DNA from: Arachis hypogaea
Taxonomy: Eukaryota > Streptophyta > Magnoliopsida > Fabales > Fabaceae
Direction of reading: 5' to 3'
Length of the DNA stretch: 64,000 bases
NCBI RefSeq assembly: GCF_003086295.3
Contig: NC_092051.1
Coordinates: 82,344,445-82,408,444, forward strand
Both the position numbers and the translations under genes were made by a program. Position 1 is the first letter of the stretch, and the number at the start of each line of letters is the position of its first letter. A model generated the notes under the pieces. The model saw only the letters and a list, made by a program, of their open reading frames with translations. It had not been told where the DNA came from and searched no databases. Positions 30,890 through 42,854 of this stretch are shown piece by piece.

Positions 30890-31140
30890 GATCTGTTGAA
30901 GTCTGGCTGGCTGTGAAGCCATGTCTAATCTTTTGGACCGAGGTTTGAACCTGTCATCACAAGAGCTTGTTGATTTCTATCAATTTTGCTGTTGAGAGTA
31001 ATGATTTGCTAAAGCTTGGCTGGCCATTGGCCATGTCTAGTGTTTTGGACCGAAGCTTTCACTGAAAGCTTGGCTGGCTAATAAGCCATGTCTAATTCCT
31101 GGACCGGAGTTTTAGACTAACATTGCAACGATTCCAGGAA
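30890..31140 (+). repeat. Three imperfect direct repeats in E4 leader
   Basis: Each unit holds TGGCTGGC...GCCATGTCTA and TGGACCG about 40 bp on. The middle unit has the palindrome GGCCATTGGCC. Two related units lie in the E5 leader at about 49460-49640. E3 has none. Confidence 0.75.
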
Positions 31141-31624
31141 TTCTCATTAAGAATTTTGAAGTCCTTTTTCTCTTTTTCCATATAATTTTCGAAAAATCAC
31201 AAAAACATTTATAAATTCATAAAAACCAAAAATATTTTGTGTTTCTTGTTTGAGTCAAGTGTCAATTTTTAAGTTTGGTGTCAATCGCATGTCTTTATTC
31301 TTCTTGCATTTTTCGAATATATGCATTATGTTCTTCATTGATCTTCAAGCTGTTCTTGATGATTTCATTGCTCTGATCTTTAATTTCTCTTATTTTGTGT
31401 CTTTTGTTGTTTCTTACATACATTTTCAAATTGTTATAGTCCTTAGTATACAAACTTCTAAGTTTGGTGTCTTGCATGCATTGTTTATTTCATCTTAGTT
31501 GCATTCTTTTTATTATTGTTTCTCATCATTAAAAATTCAAAAAATTTTTAAAATTGTGTCTTTTCAAGCCAATAATACAGAGAATTGAAGATTCAGAACA
31601 TTCAGCAGAGAAGTTACACAGAAA

Positions 31625-31785
31625 AAGCTGGGCGTTCAAAATGCCCAGTGAAGAAGAAAAACTGGCGTTTAAACGCCAGTCAGGGTACCTGGCTGGGCGT
31701 TAAACGCCCAAAAAGGTAGCATTTTGGGCGTTAAACACCAGAATGGATTCCATTCTGGGCGTTTAATGCCAGGATGACACAAAAG
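31625..31785 (+). repeat. E4 leader palindrome cluster (GGCGTTTAACGCC type)
   Basis: About five units of the same palindrome as in the U3, including GGGCGTTAAACGCCC and CTGGCGTTTAAACGCCAG. The E3 and E5 leaders lack this cluster, so it is an extra copy in E4. Confidence 0.85.
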
Positions 31786-32455
31786 GAAAGATTTTGTTTT
31801 TAATTCAAATATTTTTCAAATATTCATAATTTTTCAAAATCAAATTTTTTTCAAATCATATCTTTTCAAAATCAATTTCTTTCCAATTTTTTTATTTACT
31901 ACTATTTTCAAAAATCCTTGCTACAATTAGTGATTTAACTCAAAATTTTCAAGTTATTACTTGCCTATTAAGAAAGGATCAAAAGTTTTAATTCTAGAAT
32001 CATATCTTTTAATTTCTTGTTAGTCAAGTAATCAACTTTTATTTTAAAACTTTCATTTTTTTAAATTCTCAATTCATATCTTTTCAATCACATCTTTTTC
32101 AAAATTAAGTTTCAATCATATCTCTTTGATTTCTAATTTCAAAATCTTTTTCAAAAATCACTTAATTTCTTTCCCAATCTTGATTTTCAAAAATCATCAA
32201 TCAAATTTTCAAATTTTTTTTATTATTTCAAAATCTTTTTAATTTATTTTCAAAAATTCTTCCCCTCTTCTCACATCCCTTTATTTAAAGGACTAAGACC
32301 TCTCCATTATCAACAATTCAAACTCTATCTCTCTTGATAAGTTCGAATTCTCTCTTCTTTACCTCATCCTTCTATTTTTATTTTCCTCTGACACCTCAAG
32401 GAATCTCTATACTGTGACATAGAGGATTCCATATTTTCTTCTCCTTTCTTTTCAT

Positions 32456-34771
32456 ATGAACAGGAGCATGGACAAAGGCATTCTTGTTGAAGCTGATCCT
32501 GAACCTGAAAGGACCTTGAAGAGAAAGCTAAGAGAAGCTAAAGTACAACTCTCTATAGAGGACCTAACAGAACTTTTCAAACAAGAAGAATCCATGGAAG
32601 CCGAAAACAACAACAATGCCAACAATGCAAGAAAGGTGCTTGGTGACTTTACTGCACCTACTCCTGACTTCTATGGGAGAAGCATCTCAATCCCTGCCAT
32701 TAGAGCAAACAACTTTGAGCTTAAGCCTCAATTAGTTTCTCTGATGCAACAGAATTGCAAGTTTCATGGACTTCCATTGGAAGATCCTCATCAGTTCTTA
32801 GCTGAATTCTTACAAATCTGTGACACTGTCAAGACCAATGGGGTTGATCCCGAGGTCTACAAGCTTATGCTTTTTCCCTTTGTTGTAAGAGTCAGAGCTA
32901 GAACATGGTTGGATTCACAACCTAAAGAAAGCCTGAACTCTTGGAAAAAGCTAGTCAATACCTTCTAGGCAAAGTTCTTTCCACCTCAAAAATTGAGTAA
33001 GCTTAGAGTGAAAGTCCAAACCTTCAGACAGAAGGAAGGTGAATCCCTCGATGAAGCTTGGGAAAGATACAAACAATTGATCAAAAGGTGTCCTTCTGAC
33101 ATGCTTTCAGAATGGAGCATCATAGGTATCTTCTATGATGGTCTATCTGAACTGTCCAAGATGTCATTGGACAGCTCTGCTGGAGGATCTCTTTATCTGA
33201 AGAAGACACCTGCAGAAGCTCAAGAACTCATTGAAATGGTTGCAAATAACTAATTCATGTACACTTCTGAAAGGAATCCTGTGAATAATGGGACAAATCA
33301 GAAGAAAGGAGTTCTTGAGATTGATACTCTAAATGCCATATTGGCTCAGAACAAAGTATTGACTCAGCAAGTCAATATGATTTCTCAGAGTTTGTCTAGA
33401 ATGCAAGCAACAACAGGCAGTACCAAAGAAGCTTCATCTAAAGAAGAAGCTTATGATCCTGAGAACCCAGCAATGGAAGAGGTGAATTACATGGGAGAAC
33501 CCTATGGAAACACCTATAATCCTTCATGGAGAAATCATCCAAACCTCTCATGGAAGGATCAACAGAGGCCTCAACAAGGCTTCAACAACAATAATGGTGG
33601 AAGAAATAGGTTTAGCAATAGCAAGCCCTTTCCATCATCTTCTCAGCAACAGACAGAGAATTCTAAGCAGAGCCACTCTGACTTAGCAACTGTAGTCTCT
33701 GACCTAATTAAAACCACTCAAAGTTTCATGACTGAAACAAGGTCCTCCATTAGAAATTTGGAGGCACAAGTGGGTCAGCTGAGCAAGAAAGTTACTGAAC
33801 TCCCTCCTAGTACTCTTCCAAGCAATATAGAAGAGAATCCAAAAGGAGAGTGCAAGGCCATCAACATAACCCACACGGCCGAACCTGGAGAGGAGGAAGA
33901 GGCAGTGATTTCCACTGAGAAAGACCTCAATGGACGTCCACTGATCTCCAAGGAGATCCCTAATGAGGAACCATGGGAATCTGAGGCTCACACTGAGACC
34001 ATAGAGATTCCATTGAATTTACTTTTTCCAATCATGAGCTCTGATGAGTATTCTTCCTCCGAAGAGGATGAAGATGTTACTGAAGAACAAGTTGCTAAGT
34101 ACCTTGGAGCAATCATGAAGTTAAATGCCAAGCTATTTGGTAATGAGACTTAGGAGGATGAAACCCCCTTGCTCACCAAGGAACTGAATGACTTGACTAG
34201 GCAGAAATTACCTCTAAAGAGACAAGATCCTGGGAAGTTCTCAATACCTTGTACCATAGGCACCATAACCTTTGAGAAGGCTCTGTGTGACCTAGGGTCA
34301 AGCATAAACCTCATGCCTCTCTCTGTAATGGAGAAGCTAGGAATCATTGAGGTACAAGCTACAAGAATCTCACTAGAGATGGCAGACAATTCAAGGAAAC
34401 AGGCTTATGGACTTGTAGAGGATGTCTTAGTAATGGTTGAAGACCACTACATCCCTGCTGATTTCATAATCCTAGATACTGGAAAGTGTATGGATGAATC
34501 CATCATCCTTGGCAGACCCTTCCTAGCCACGGCAAAATCTGTGATTGATGTTGACAGAGGAGAACTGGTCCTTCAAGTGATTGAGGACTCCCTTGTGTTT
34601 AAGGCTTAAGGATCTCTATCTGTAACCATAGAGAAGAAGCATGAAAAGCTTCTCTCAATGCAGAGTCAAACAAAATCCCCACATTTAAACTCTAAGTTTG
34701 GTGTTAGGAGACCACAACCAAACTCTAAGTTTGGTGTTAAGAGGCCATCATCATGCTCCGAGTATCTGTGA
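32456..34771 (+). pseudogene. gag: E4 gag-protease polyprotein, interrupted by four stop codons
   Basis: Same product as in E3. The retrotransposon gag domain is at about 32700-33250 (ARTWLDSQP, AKFFPPQKLSKLR equivalent, EAWERYKQL). NPSWRNHPNLSW lies near 33510-33550, the coiled segment NLEAQVGQLS near 33760, an aspartic protease with DLGSS at about 34290-34305 and ILGRPFL at about 34507, then a tail with NSKFGV twice and SEYL before the TGA at 34769-34771. The whole region reads in one frame. Stops are TAG 32966-32968, TAA 33251-33253, TAG 34151-34153 (Trp in E3) and TAA 34607-34609 (Gln in E3). No indel breaks the frame. No RT follows. The start ATG matches those of E3 and E5. Confidence 0.88.
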
Positions 34772-34805
34772 GGCTCCATGAGAGCCAACTGTCAAGCTAC
34801 TGACA

Positions 34806-34836
34806 TTAAAGAAGCGCTTGTTGGGAGGCAACTCAA
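34806..34836 (+). other. Post-stop hairpin motif, E4
   Basis: GAAGCGCTTGTTGGGAGG followed by CAACTCAA, 35 nt after the gag-protease stop. One stem pair is weakened by a C to T change. Confidence 0.7.
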
Positions 34837-34987
34837 ATTTTACTTATCTATGTTAAATTTCTATTTTCCATTGTTATTTTATGTTTTCTGTAGGTTGATG
34901 ATCATGTGAAGTCACAAAAATAATTGAAAAAGCAAAAACAAACTAAAAAAACAGAATGAAAAATAGCACACCCTGGAGGAGAAACCT

Positions 34988-35165
34988 ACTGGCATTTAAA
35001 CGCCAGTAAGGGCAGCAGAATGGGCGTTAAACACCCAGTCTGGCACCATTCTGGGCGTTTAACGCCAGAAATGGGCACCAGACTGGTGTTTAACACCAGA
35101 AAAGGGCAAGAAGCTGGCGTTAAACGCCAAAAATGGGCAGCAACCTGGCGTTTAACACCAGAATT
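34988..35165 (+). repeat. E4 internal palindrome array upstream of ORF3
   Basis: Six units of CTGGCGTTTAACGCCAG type, about 30-35 bp apart, ending about 350 bp before the internal TATA box. It corresponds in position to the arrays of E2, E3 and E5. Confidence 0.9.
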
Positions 35166-35513
35166 AGCAGCAAAGGGCATTTTGCACGCCTAATTGGTAC
35201 AGGGATAAGAAATCCTTGATACCTCAGGATCTATCGACCCCACAGGATCCCCACCAATCTCAACTCACTCTCTTTCTTCTTCACACCTTTTCATAATACT
35301 CTTCCCCAAATACCCTTCACCAATCACCTCAATACATCTTCCCCAAAAATCCCTCACCTATCAAATCCTACCCTCTTCTCCATAAACCCTTCACCAATCC
35401 ACATCCACCCATCATAAACCTCACCTACCTCACCATTCAAATTTAAAACACTTTCCCTCCTAAACCCACCCATTCATGGCCGAACCCAAACCCTCCCAAC
35501 CTCCCTCCACTCC

Positions 35514-35521
35514 TATATAAA
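35514..35521 (+). promoter_or_regulatory. Putative internal promoter of E4 ORF3 (TATATAAA)
   Basis: TATATAAA preceded by CCTCCACTCC and followed by pyrimidine-rich CTTCACTCCTTCATTTTCAC, a typical plant TATA and start-site setting. The ATG is 192 bp downstream. Spacing is identical in E3 and E5. Confidence 0.65.
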
Positions 35522-35712
35522 CCCATCTTCACTCCTTCATTTTCACACATCTTAAACACTACTTTACCCCCTTGGCCGAAACACTACCCCCCTCTTCATC
35601 TCCTCTATTTCTTCTCCCACTACTCTCTTCTTTCTTCTTTTGATCGAGGACGAGCAAACCTTCTAAGTTTGGTGTGGTAAAAGCATTGCTTTTTGTTTTT
35701 CCATAACCATTT

Positions 35713-36848
35713 ATGGCACCTAAGGCCGGAGAAACCTCTAGAAAGAGGAAAGGGAAGGCAAAAGCTTCCACCTCCGAGTCATGGGAGATGGAGAGATTCA
35801 TCTCAAAGGTGCATAAGACCACTTCTATGAAGTTGTGGCCAAGAAGAAAGTGATCCCCGAGGTCCCTTTCAAGCTCAAAAAGGGTGAATATCCAGAGATC
35901 CGACATGAGATTCAAAGAAGAGGTTGGGAAGTTCTCACCAACCCCATTCAACAAGTCAGAATCTTAATGGTTCAAGAGTTCTATGCCAATGCATGGATCA
36001 CCAAGAACCATGATCAAAGTGTGAACCCGAACCCTAAAAATTGGCTTACAATGGTTCGGGGAAAATACTTAGATTTCAGTCCGGAAAATGTAAGGTTGGC
36101 ATTCAACTTGCCAATGATGCAAGGAGATGCACACCCCTACACTAGAAGGGTCAACTTTGATCAAAGGCTGGACCAAGTCCTCATGGATATTTGTGAAGAG
36201 GGCGCTCAATGGAAGAGAGATTCAAGAGGAAAGCCGGTTCAACTAAGAAGGCATGACCTCAAGCCCGTGGCTAGGGGATGGTTGGAGTTCATCCAACGTT
36301 CAATCGTTCCCACTAGCAACCGGTCTGAAGTTACTATAGACCGGGCTATCATGATTGGAGAGGAAGTAGATGTTCATGAGGTTATATCCCTAGAACTCTA
36401 CAAGGTGGCAGACAAGTCCTCTACTTTGTCAAGGTTAGCCTTCCCTCATCTCATTTGTCACCTCTGCAATTCAGCTGGAATTGACATAAAGGACGACATC
36501 CTCATTGATAAGGACAAGCCCATCACTAAGAAAAGGATGGAGCAAACAAGAGATCCCACTCATGGACAAGAGCATGAGAAAATTCCTCATCATGAAATCC
36601 CTGAGATACCTCAAGGGATGCATTTTTCTCCACAAAACTATTAGGAGCAAATCAACACCTCCCTAGGAGAATTAAGTTCCAACATGGGACAACTAAGGGT
36701 GGAGCACCAAGAGCATTCTATCCTCCTCCATAAAATTAGAGAAGACCAAAGAGTTATGAGAGGGGAGCAACAAAGGCAAGGAAGAGATATTGAGGAGCTC
36801 AAGCACTCCATAAGATCTTCAAGAGGAAGAACAAGCCGCCATCACTAA
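35713..36848 (+). pseudogene. E4 ORF3 (Athila third ORF), one frameshift and one stop
   Basis: The ATG at 35713 starts the conserved basic N-terminus. A 1-bp loss near 35812 shifts the frame, and from 35835 the family core is open (RRGWEVLTNPIQQVR, LMVQEFYANAW, NWLTMVRGKYLDFSPENV, VRLAFNLPM, FPHLICHLCNSAGI). A TAG at 36642-36644 stands where E5 has TGG. The remaining approximately 67 codons (GELSSNMGQLRVEHQE, RGEQQRQGRDIEELK) look like a short coiled coil and end at the TAA 36846-36848. No membrane segment or catalytic motif is visible, so an envelope role is not supported. The function is unknown. Confidence 0.82.
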
Positions 36849-37953
36849 GGTGGACCCGTTCTTTAATTTCCTTGTTCTTTATTTTCTGTTTTTCGAATTT
36901 TTATGCTTTATGTTTATCTATGTTTGTGTCTTTTTGATCATTAGTGTCTAAGTGTCTATGCATTAAAGCCATGAATATGAATCCATCACCTTTCTTAAAT
37001 GGAAAATGTTTTTAATTGAAAAAGAAAAAGAAGTGCATGAATTTCGAATTTTAAATAGTTTAATTATTTTAATGTGGTGGCAATACTTTTTGTTCTTCTG
37101 AATGAATGCTTGAACAGTGCATATTTTTGAATTTGTTGTTCATGAATGTTAAAATTGGCTCTTGAAAGAACGATGAAAAAAAATGTTATTGATAATCTGA
37201 AAAATCATAAAAATGATTCTTGAAGCAAGAAAAAGCAGTGAAAAGCTTGCGAAAAAAAAAGAAGAGAAAAAAATGGCGAAAAAAATAAAGAAAGAAAGAA
37301 AAAGAAAAAAAGCAAGCAGAAAAAGCCAATAGCCCTTTAAACCAGAAGGCAAGGCTAAAATAAAAAGGATCCAAGGCTTTGAGCATCAGTGGATAGGAGG
37401 GCCCACAGGAATAAAATCATGGCCTAAGCGGCTAAACTAAGCTGTCCCTAACCATGTGCTTGTGGCGTGAAGGTGTCAAGTAAAAACTTGAGACTGAACG
37501 GTTAAAGTCGTGGCCCAAAAGCAAAAAGAGTGTGCTTAAGAGCTCTGGACACCTCTAATTAGGGACTCTAGCAAAGCTGAGTCACAATCTGAAAAGGTTC
37601 ACCCAGTTATGTGTCTGTGGCATTTATGTATCCGGTGGTAATATTGGAAAACAAAATGCTTAGGGTCACGGCCAAGACTCATAAAGTAGCTGTGTTCAAG
37701 AATCAACATACTGAACTAGGAGAATCAATAACACCATCTGAATTCTGAGTTCCTATAGATGCCAATCATTCTGAACTTCAAAAGGATAAAGTGAGATGCC
37801 GAAACTGTTCAGAAGCAGAAAGCTAATAGCCCCGCTCATCTAATTAAAACTGATCTTCATAGATGTTTTCGGAATTCATTGTGTATTCTATTCTTTTTAT
37901 CCTATTTGATTTTCAGTTGCTTGGGGACAAGCAACAATTTAAGTTTGGTGTTG
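36849..37953 (+). other. E4 3' UTR and PPT
   Basis: Non-coding. Purine-rich at 37210-37320, otherwise alignable with the E2, E3 and E5 3' UTRs. It ends in AAGTTTGGTGTTG directly before the 3' LTR. Confidence 0.75.
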
Positions 37954-39569
37954 TGATGAGCGGATAATTTATACGCTTTTTGGCATTGTTTTTTGTATGT
38001 TTTTAGTATATTTTAGTTAGTTTTTATTATATTTTTATTAGTTTTTAAATAAAAATCACATTTCTGGACTTTACTATGAGCTTGTGTGTTTTTCTATGAT
38101 TTTAGGTATTTTCTGGCTGAAATTGAGGGACCTGAGCAAAAATCTGATTCAGAGGCTGAAAAAGGACTGCAGATGCTGTTGGATTCTGACCTCCCTACAC
38201 TCAAAGTGGATTTTCTGAAGCTACAGAAGCCCAATTGGCGTGCGCTCAATTTCATTGGAAAGTAGACATCCTGGGCTTTCTAGAAATATATAATAGTCCA
38301 TTCTTTGCCCGATATTTGATGGCCCAAACTGGCGTTCCAAGTCAGCATAGAAGTTCTGGCGTCAAAACACCAGAACTGGCATAAAAGCTGGAGTTAAACG
38401 CCCAAACTGGCACAAAAGCTGGCGTTTATCTCCAAGAAAAGTCTCTACATGTGAAAGCTTCAATGATCAGCCCAAGCACACACCAAGTGGACCTGGAAGT
38501 GGATTTCTGCATCATTTACTTATTTCTGTAAACCCTAGGCTACTAGTTTTCTATAAATAAGACCATTTGCCATTGTATTTTACACCCTTGATCATACTTT
38601 TCATCTTTGGGAGGCTGGCCATTCGGCCATGCCTAGACCTTGTTCTTATGTATTTTCAATGGTGGAGTTTCTACACACCATAGATTAAGGTGTGGAGCTC
38701 TGCTGTTCTTCATGAATCAATGCAAAGTACTACTGTTTTTCTATTCAATTCACGCCTACTTCTTCTCTAAGATATACACTCGTTCTTCAACTTGATGAAT
38801 GTGATGATCCGTGACACTCATCATCATTCTCACCTATGAACGCGTGCCTGACAACCACTTCCATTCTACATGCAATCAAGCTTGAATGTGTATCTCTTGG
38901 GTTTCTAATCTAAGATTAGAACCTTCGTGGTATAGGCTAGAATTATTGGCGGCCATTCCTAAGATCCGAAAAGTCTAAACCTTGTCTATGGTATTCCGAG
39001 TAGGATCTGGGAAGGGATGACTGTGATGAGCTTCAAACTCGCGAGTGTTGGGCATAGTGATAGATGCAAAGGGACATGATCGAGAACCGACAGATGATTA
39101 GCCATGCGGTAACAGCGTATTTGGAACATTTTCACTGAGAGGACGGGAAGTAGCCATTGACAATGGTGATGCCCAACATAAAGCTTGCCATGGAAAGGAG
39201 TATGAATGATTAGAAGAAAGCAATAGGAAAGCAGAGGTTCAGAAGGAACAAAGCATCTTCATACGCTTATCTGAAATTCCTACCAATGAATTACATAAGT
39301 ATCTCTATCTTTATTTTATGTTCTATTCATCTTTTAATTATCAATTCTCCAGAACAATTTGAATCCGCCTGACTGAGATTTACAAGATGACCATAGCTTG
39401 CTTCAAACTGACAGTATTCGTGGGATCGACCCTTACTCACGTAAGGTTTATTACTTGGACGACCCAGTGCACTTGCTGGTTAGTTGTGCAGAGTTGTGAC
39501 AAAGAGTTGAGATTACAATTGTGTGTACCAAGTTGTTGGCACCATTGATGATCACAATTTCGTGCACCA
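37954..39569 (+). mobile_element. E4 3' LTR
   Basis: 1,616 bp, from TGATGAGCGG to GTGCACCA. U3 palindromes about 38331-38433, TATAAATA 38552-38559, U5 hairpin 39431-39446, PBS-like TTGGCACCA near 39536 (one G to A change from the 5' LTR copy). ACAGA of E2 follows. Confidence 0.93.
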
Positions 39570-41288
39570 ACAGACCGAAAGGCATCCTTCTGTAGGCAAA
39601 CACTCCAGAAGGACATGTGAATGCTATTTTCTCTTGGTCCTGAGGATCTACTGCAATTTGGTTGTAGCCTGAATAGCCATCCAAAAAGCAGTAATATTCA
39701 TGACCTGCTAGTTTCCCTTGTATCTGGTCTATGAATGCTAAAGGAAAGTAATCCTTCCTAGTGGCTGTATTGAGCCTTCTGTAGTCAATACACATACGCC
39801 ACCCCGTAACTGTTCTTGTAGGAACCAGTTCATTTTTTTCATTATGAACCACTGTCATGCCTCCCTTCTTGGGAACAACTTAGACAGGGCTCACCCAGGG
39901 GCTATCAAAAATAGGATAAATAATCCCAGCCTCCAGTAACTTGGTGACTTCTTTCTGCACCACTTCCTTCTTGGCTGGATTTAGCCACCTCTGTGGTTGA
40001 ACCACTAGCTTAGCATTGTCCTCCAATAGGATTTTGTGCATGCATCTTACGGGGCTGATGCCCTTAAGATCACTTATGGACCACCCAAGAGCTGTCTTAT
40101 GTGTCCTCAGCACTTGAAGTAGTGCTTCCTCTTCCAGTGGATTTAAAGCAGAGCTTATGATCACCGGAAAAGTGTCACCTTCTCCCAAAAATGCATATTT
40201 CAGGGATGGTGGTAATGGTTTGAGCTCGGGTTTAGGAGGTTTTTCCTCTTCCTGAGGAAGTTTCAGAGGCTCTTTCAATTCCTCTGAATCCTCCAGATCA
40301 GGCTGAACATCTTTAAAGATGTCTTCCTGCTCTGATTCGAGACTCTCAGCCATGTTGATCTCCTCTACCAAAGAGTCAATAAGATCAACATTCATGTAGT
40401 CTTTTGGTGTGTCTGGATGCTGCATGGCTTTGATAGCATTTAACTTAAACTCATCCTCATTGACTCTCAGGGTTACTTCCCCCTTTTGGACATCAATGAG
40501 AGTTCGTCCAGTTGCTAGGAAAGGTCTTCCTAGAATGAGAGTAGCACTCTTGTGCTCCTCCATTTCCAGCACTACAAAGTCAGTGGGAAAGGCGAATGAC
40601 CCAACCCTAACAATCATGTCTTCAATCACGCCTGATGGGTATTTATTAGAGCCATCAGCAAGTTGGAGACATATCTGGGTTGGTTTGACTTCTTCAGTTA
40701 AACCAAGCTTTCTGATAGTGGATGCAGGTCTTAGGTTGATGCTTGCCCCAAGATCACATAAAGCTGTCTTGGTGCAATTACCCTCTAATATGCATGGTAT
40801 CATAAAGCTCCCGGGATCTTTAAGCTTTTCTGGGAAGCTTTTCAAAATGACTGCACTGCATTCTTCAGTAAGGAGAACTTTTTCAATTTCTCTCCAATCC
40901 TTCTTATGACTCAAGATCTCTTTCATGAACTTGGCATAAGAGGGTATTTGCTCAAGTGCCTCTGCAAATGAAATCTTTATTTCAAGAGTCCTGAGATAGT
41001 CTGCAAAGCGGGCAAATTGCTTATCCTGCTCCTCTTGGCGGAGTTTTTGAGGATAAGGCATCTTGGCTTTGTATTCCTCAACCTTTGTTGCTGTAGCTTT
41101 ATTTCCTACAGAGGTGGTTGGAGAAGCCTTTTTAGAGGGGTTTCTATCAGCACTTGTGTGTGTCTGATCCCTCACTGGCATTTGAATGCTAGGTTTAGAA
41201 GCTGGATTGGCATTGGACGCCAACTTCTTACCTGTTTCTGGCATTTGAACGCCAGAACTGAGCTTCCATTGGGCGTTTGACGCCAGCT
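39570..41288 (-). pseudogene. pol: E2 pol remnant: gag C-terminus, protease, start of RT
   Basis: The minus-strand frame is open from 41288 to the E4 boundary except for a TAA at 39880-39882 in a place where RT families have Gln (SPV-stop-VVPKKGG). The aspartic protease has CDLGAS at 40741-40758 (D-L-G-A variant) and ILGRPFLATGRTLIDV. An acidic linker leads to the RT fingers and palm (KLLEAGIIYPI, MCIDYRRLNTATRKDYFPL, FLDGYSGYNQI near 39650-39690). RT is cut at RRMPFGL by E4, so the YVDD-type motif, RNase H and integrase are lost. Upstream, E5 separates it from gag (51043-52099). E2 is the only multi-copy-type element here that had pol. Confidence 0.9.
41284..41288. repeat. E5 target-site duplication, left copy (CAGCT)
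   Basis: CAGCT precedes the E5 LTR. CAGCT at 51038-51042 adjoins the truncated other end. The match overlaps a palindrome (GACGCCAG), so part of it could be chance. Confidence 0.65.
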
Positions 41289-42854
41289 TGGTGCACGAAA
41301 TCGTGATCGTTCATTCCTTGGTAACGGTGCTGAAAAATTTACACACACGTTCATAATCTTAGTTCTTTGTCACAACTTCGCATAACTAACCAGCAAGTGC
41401 ACTGGGTCGTCCAATTAATAAACCTTACGTGAGTAAGGGTCGATCCCACGGAGATTGTCGGCTTGAAGCAAGCTATGGTCACCTTGTAAATCTCAGTCAG
41501 GCAGATTCAATTGGTTATGGAGATTTGATAATTAAAATATAAAATAAAGATAGAGATACTTATGTAATTCATTGGTGAGAATTTCAGATAAGCGTATAGA
41601 GATGCTTAGTTCCTTCTGAATCTCCGATTTCCTACTGCTTTCATCCAATCCTTCATACTCCTTTCCATGGCAAGCTGTATGTTAGGCATCACCATTGTCA
41701 ATGGTTACATCCCGTCCTCTCAGTGAAAATGGTCCAAAATGCGCTGTCACCGCACGGCTAATCATCTGTCGGTTCTCGATCCTGCTGGAATAGGATTCAG
41801 TAATCCTTTTGCGTCTGTCACTACGCCCAGCACTCGCGAGTTTGAAGTTCGTCACAGCCATCCCTTCCCAGATCCTACTCAGAATACCACAGACAAGGTT
41901 TAGACTTTCCGGATCTCAAGAATGGCCGCCAATAATTCTAGCTTATACCACGAAGACTCTAATATCTCGGACTCGGTCCCTTGTATTAGATATCTAAGAG
42001 ATACTCATTCTAGCTTGTCTTCATATAGAACAAAAGTGGTTGTCAAGCACGCGTTCATAAATGAGAATGGTGATGAGCGTCACATAATCATCACATTCAT
42101 CATGTTCTTGGGTGCGAATAAATATCTTAGAATAAGAATAAGCTTGAATTGAATAGAAAAACAGTAGTACTTTGCATTCGGCCCCAGAGAGGGAACCAGA
42201 ATACCAGGCTCTAAAGGTGGTCAAAAGACTCTGAATACAATAGTAATAAGTCCTATTTATATTGAACTAGTAACCTAGGGTTTACAAAAATAAGTAAATG
42301 ATGCAGAAATCCACTTCTGGGCCCACTTGGTGTGTACTTGGGCTGAGCATTGAAGCTTCCACGTGTAGAGGTCTTCCCTTGAGTTAAATGCCAGTATGTA
42401 ACCTATTTCTGGCATTTAACTCTGCTTTGCAACTTGTTTCTAGCGTTTAACGCCAGAATAGGGCAGAAAGCTGGCATTTAACGCCAGTTTGCGTCATCTA
42501 AACTCGGGCGAAGTATAAACCATTATATATTGCTGGAAAGCGCTGGATGTCTACTTTCCAACGCAATTGGGAACGTGCCATTTGGACATCTATAGCTCCA
42601 GAAAATCCACTTTGAGTGCAGGGAGGTCAGAATCCAATAGCATCTGCAGTCCTTCTTCAGCCTCTGAATCTGATTTTTGCTCAAGTCCCTCAATTTCAGC
42701 CAGAAATTACCTGAAATCATAGAAAAACACACAAACTCATAGTAAAATCCAGAAATGTGATTTTTATTTAAAAACTAATATAAATATATTAAAAATATAT
42801 ACTAAAAACTATGTAAAAATAATGCCAAAAAGCGTATAAATTATCCGTTCATCA
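41289..42854 (-). mobile_element. E5 3' LTR
   Basis: 1,566 bp; the start is TGATGAACGG (one change), the end CGTGCACCA. U3 palindromes about 42383-42490, U5 hairpin 41423-41438. A decayed PBS-like copy (GGTAACGGTGCTGAAAA) lies near 41321-41337. Confidence 0.92.

Larger units (their letters stand above)
30739..32455 (+). other. E4 leader between PBS and gag
   Basis: Non-coding and T-rich. It contains three imperfect repeats (30890-31140), TAAGTTTGGTGTC motifs near 31269 and 31460, a palindrome cluster (31625-31785), and a pyrimidine-rich stretch to 32300. ATTTAAAGG at about 32283 resembles a TATA box about 170 bp before the gag ATG; I did not score it higher because the surroundings are AT-rich. 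Confidence 0.7.
29089..39569 (+). mobile_element. E4: non-autonomous gag-protease + ORF3 element, plus strand
   Basis: LTRs at 29089-30715 and 37954-39569 enclose PBS, leader, gag-protease, post-stop hairpin, palindrome array, internal TATA, ORF3 and 3' UTR. No RT or integrase is present. The right end abuts E2 RT coding sequence cleanly (CACCA then ACAGA). The left end has lost about the first ten bases of the LTR and no ACAGA lies beside it; E2 DNA on that side is the post-pol spacer. So the left junction and the missing E2 RT-integrase part went in a deletion. Confidence 0.87.
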
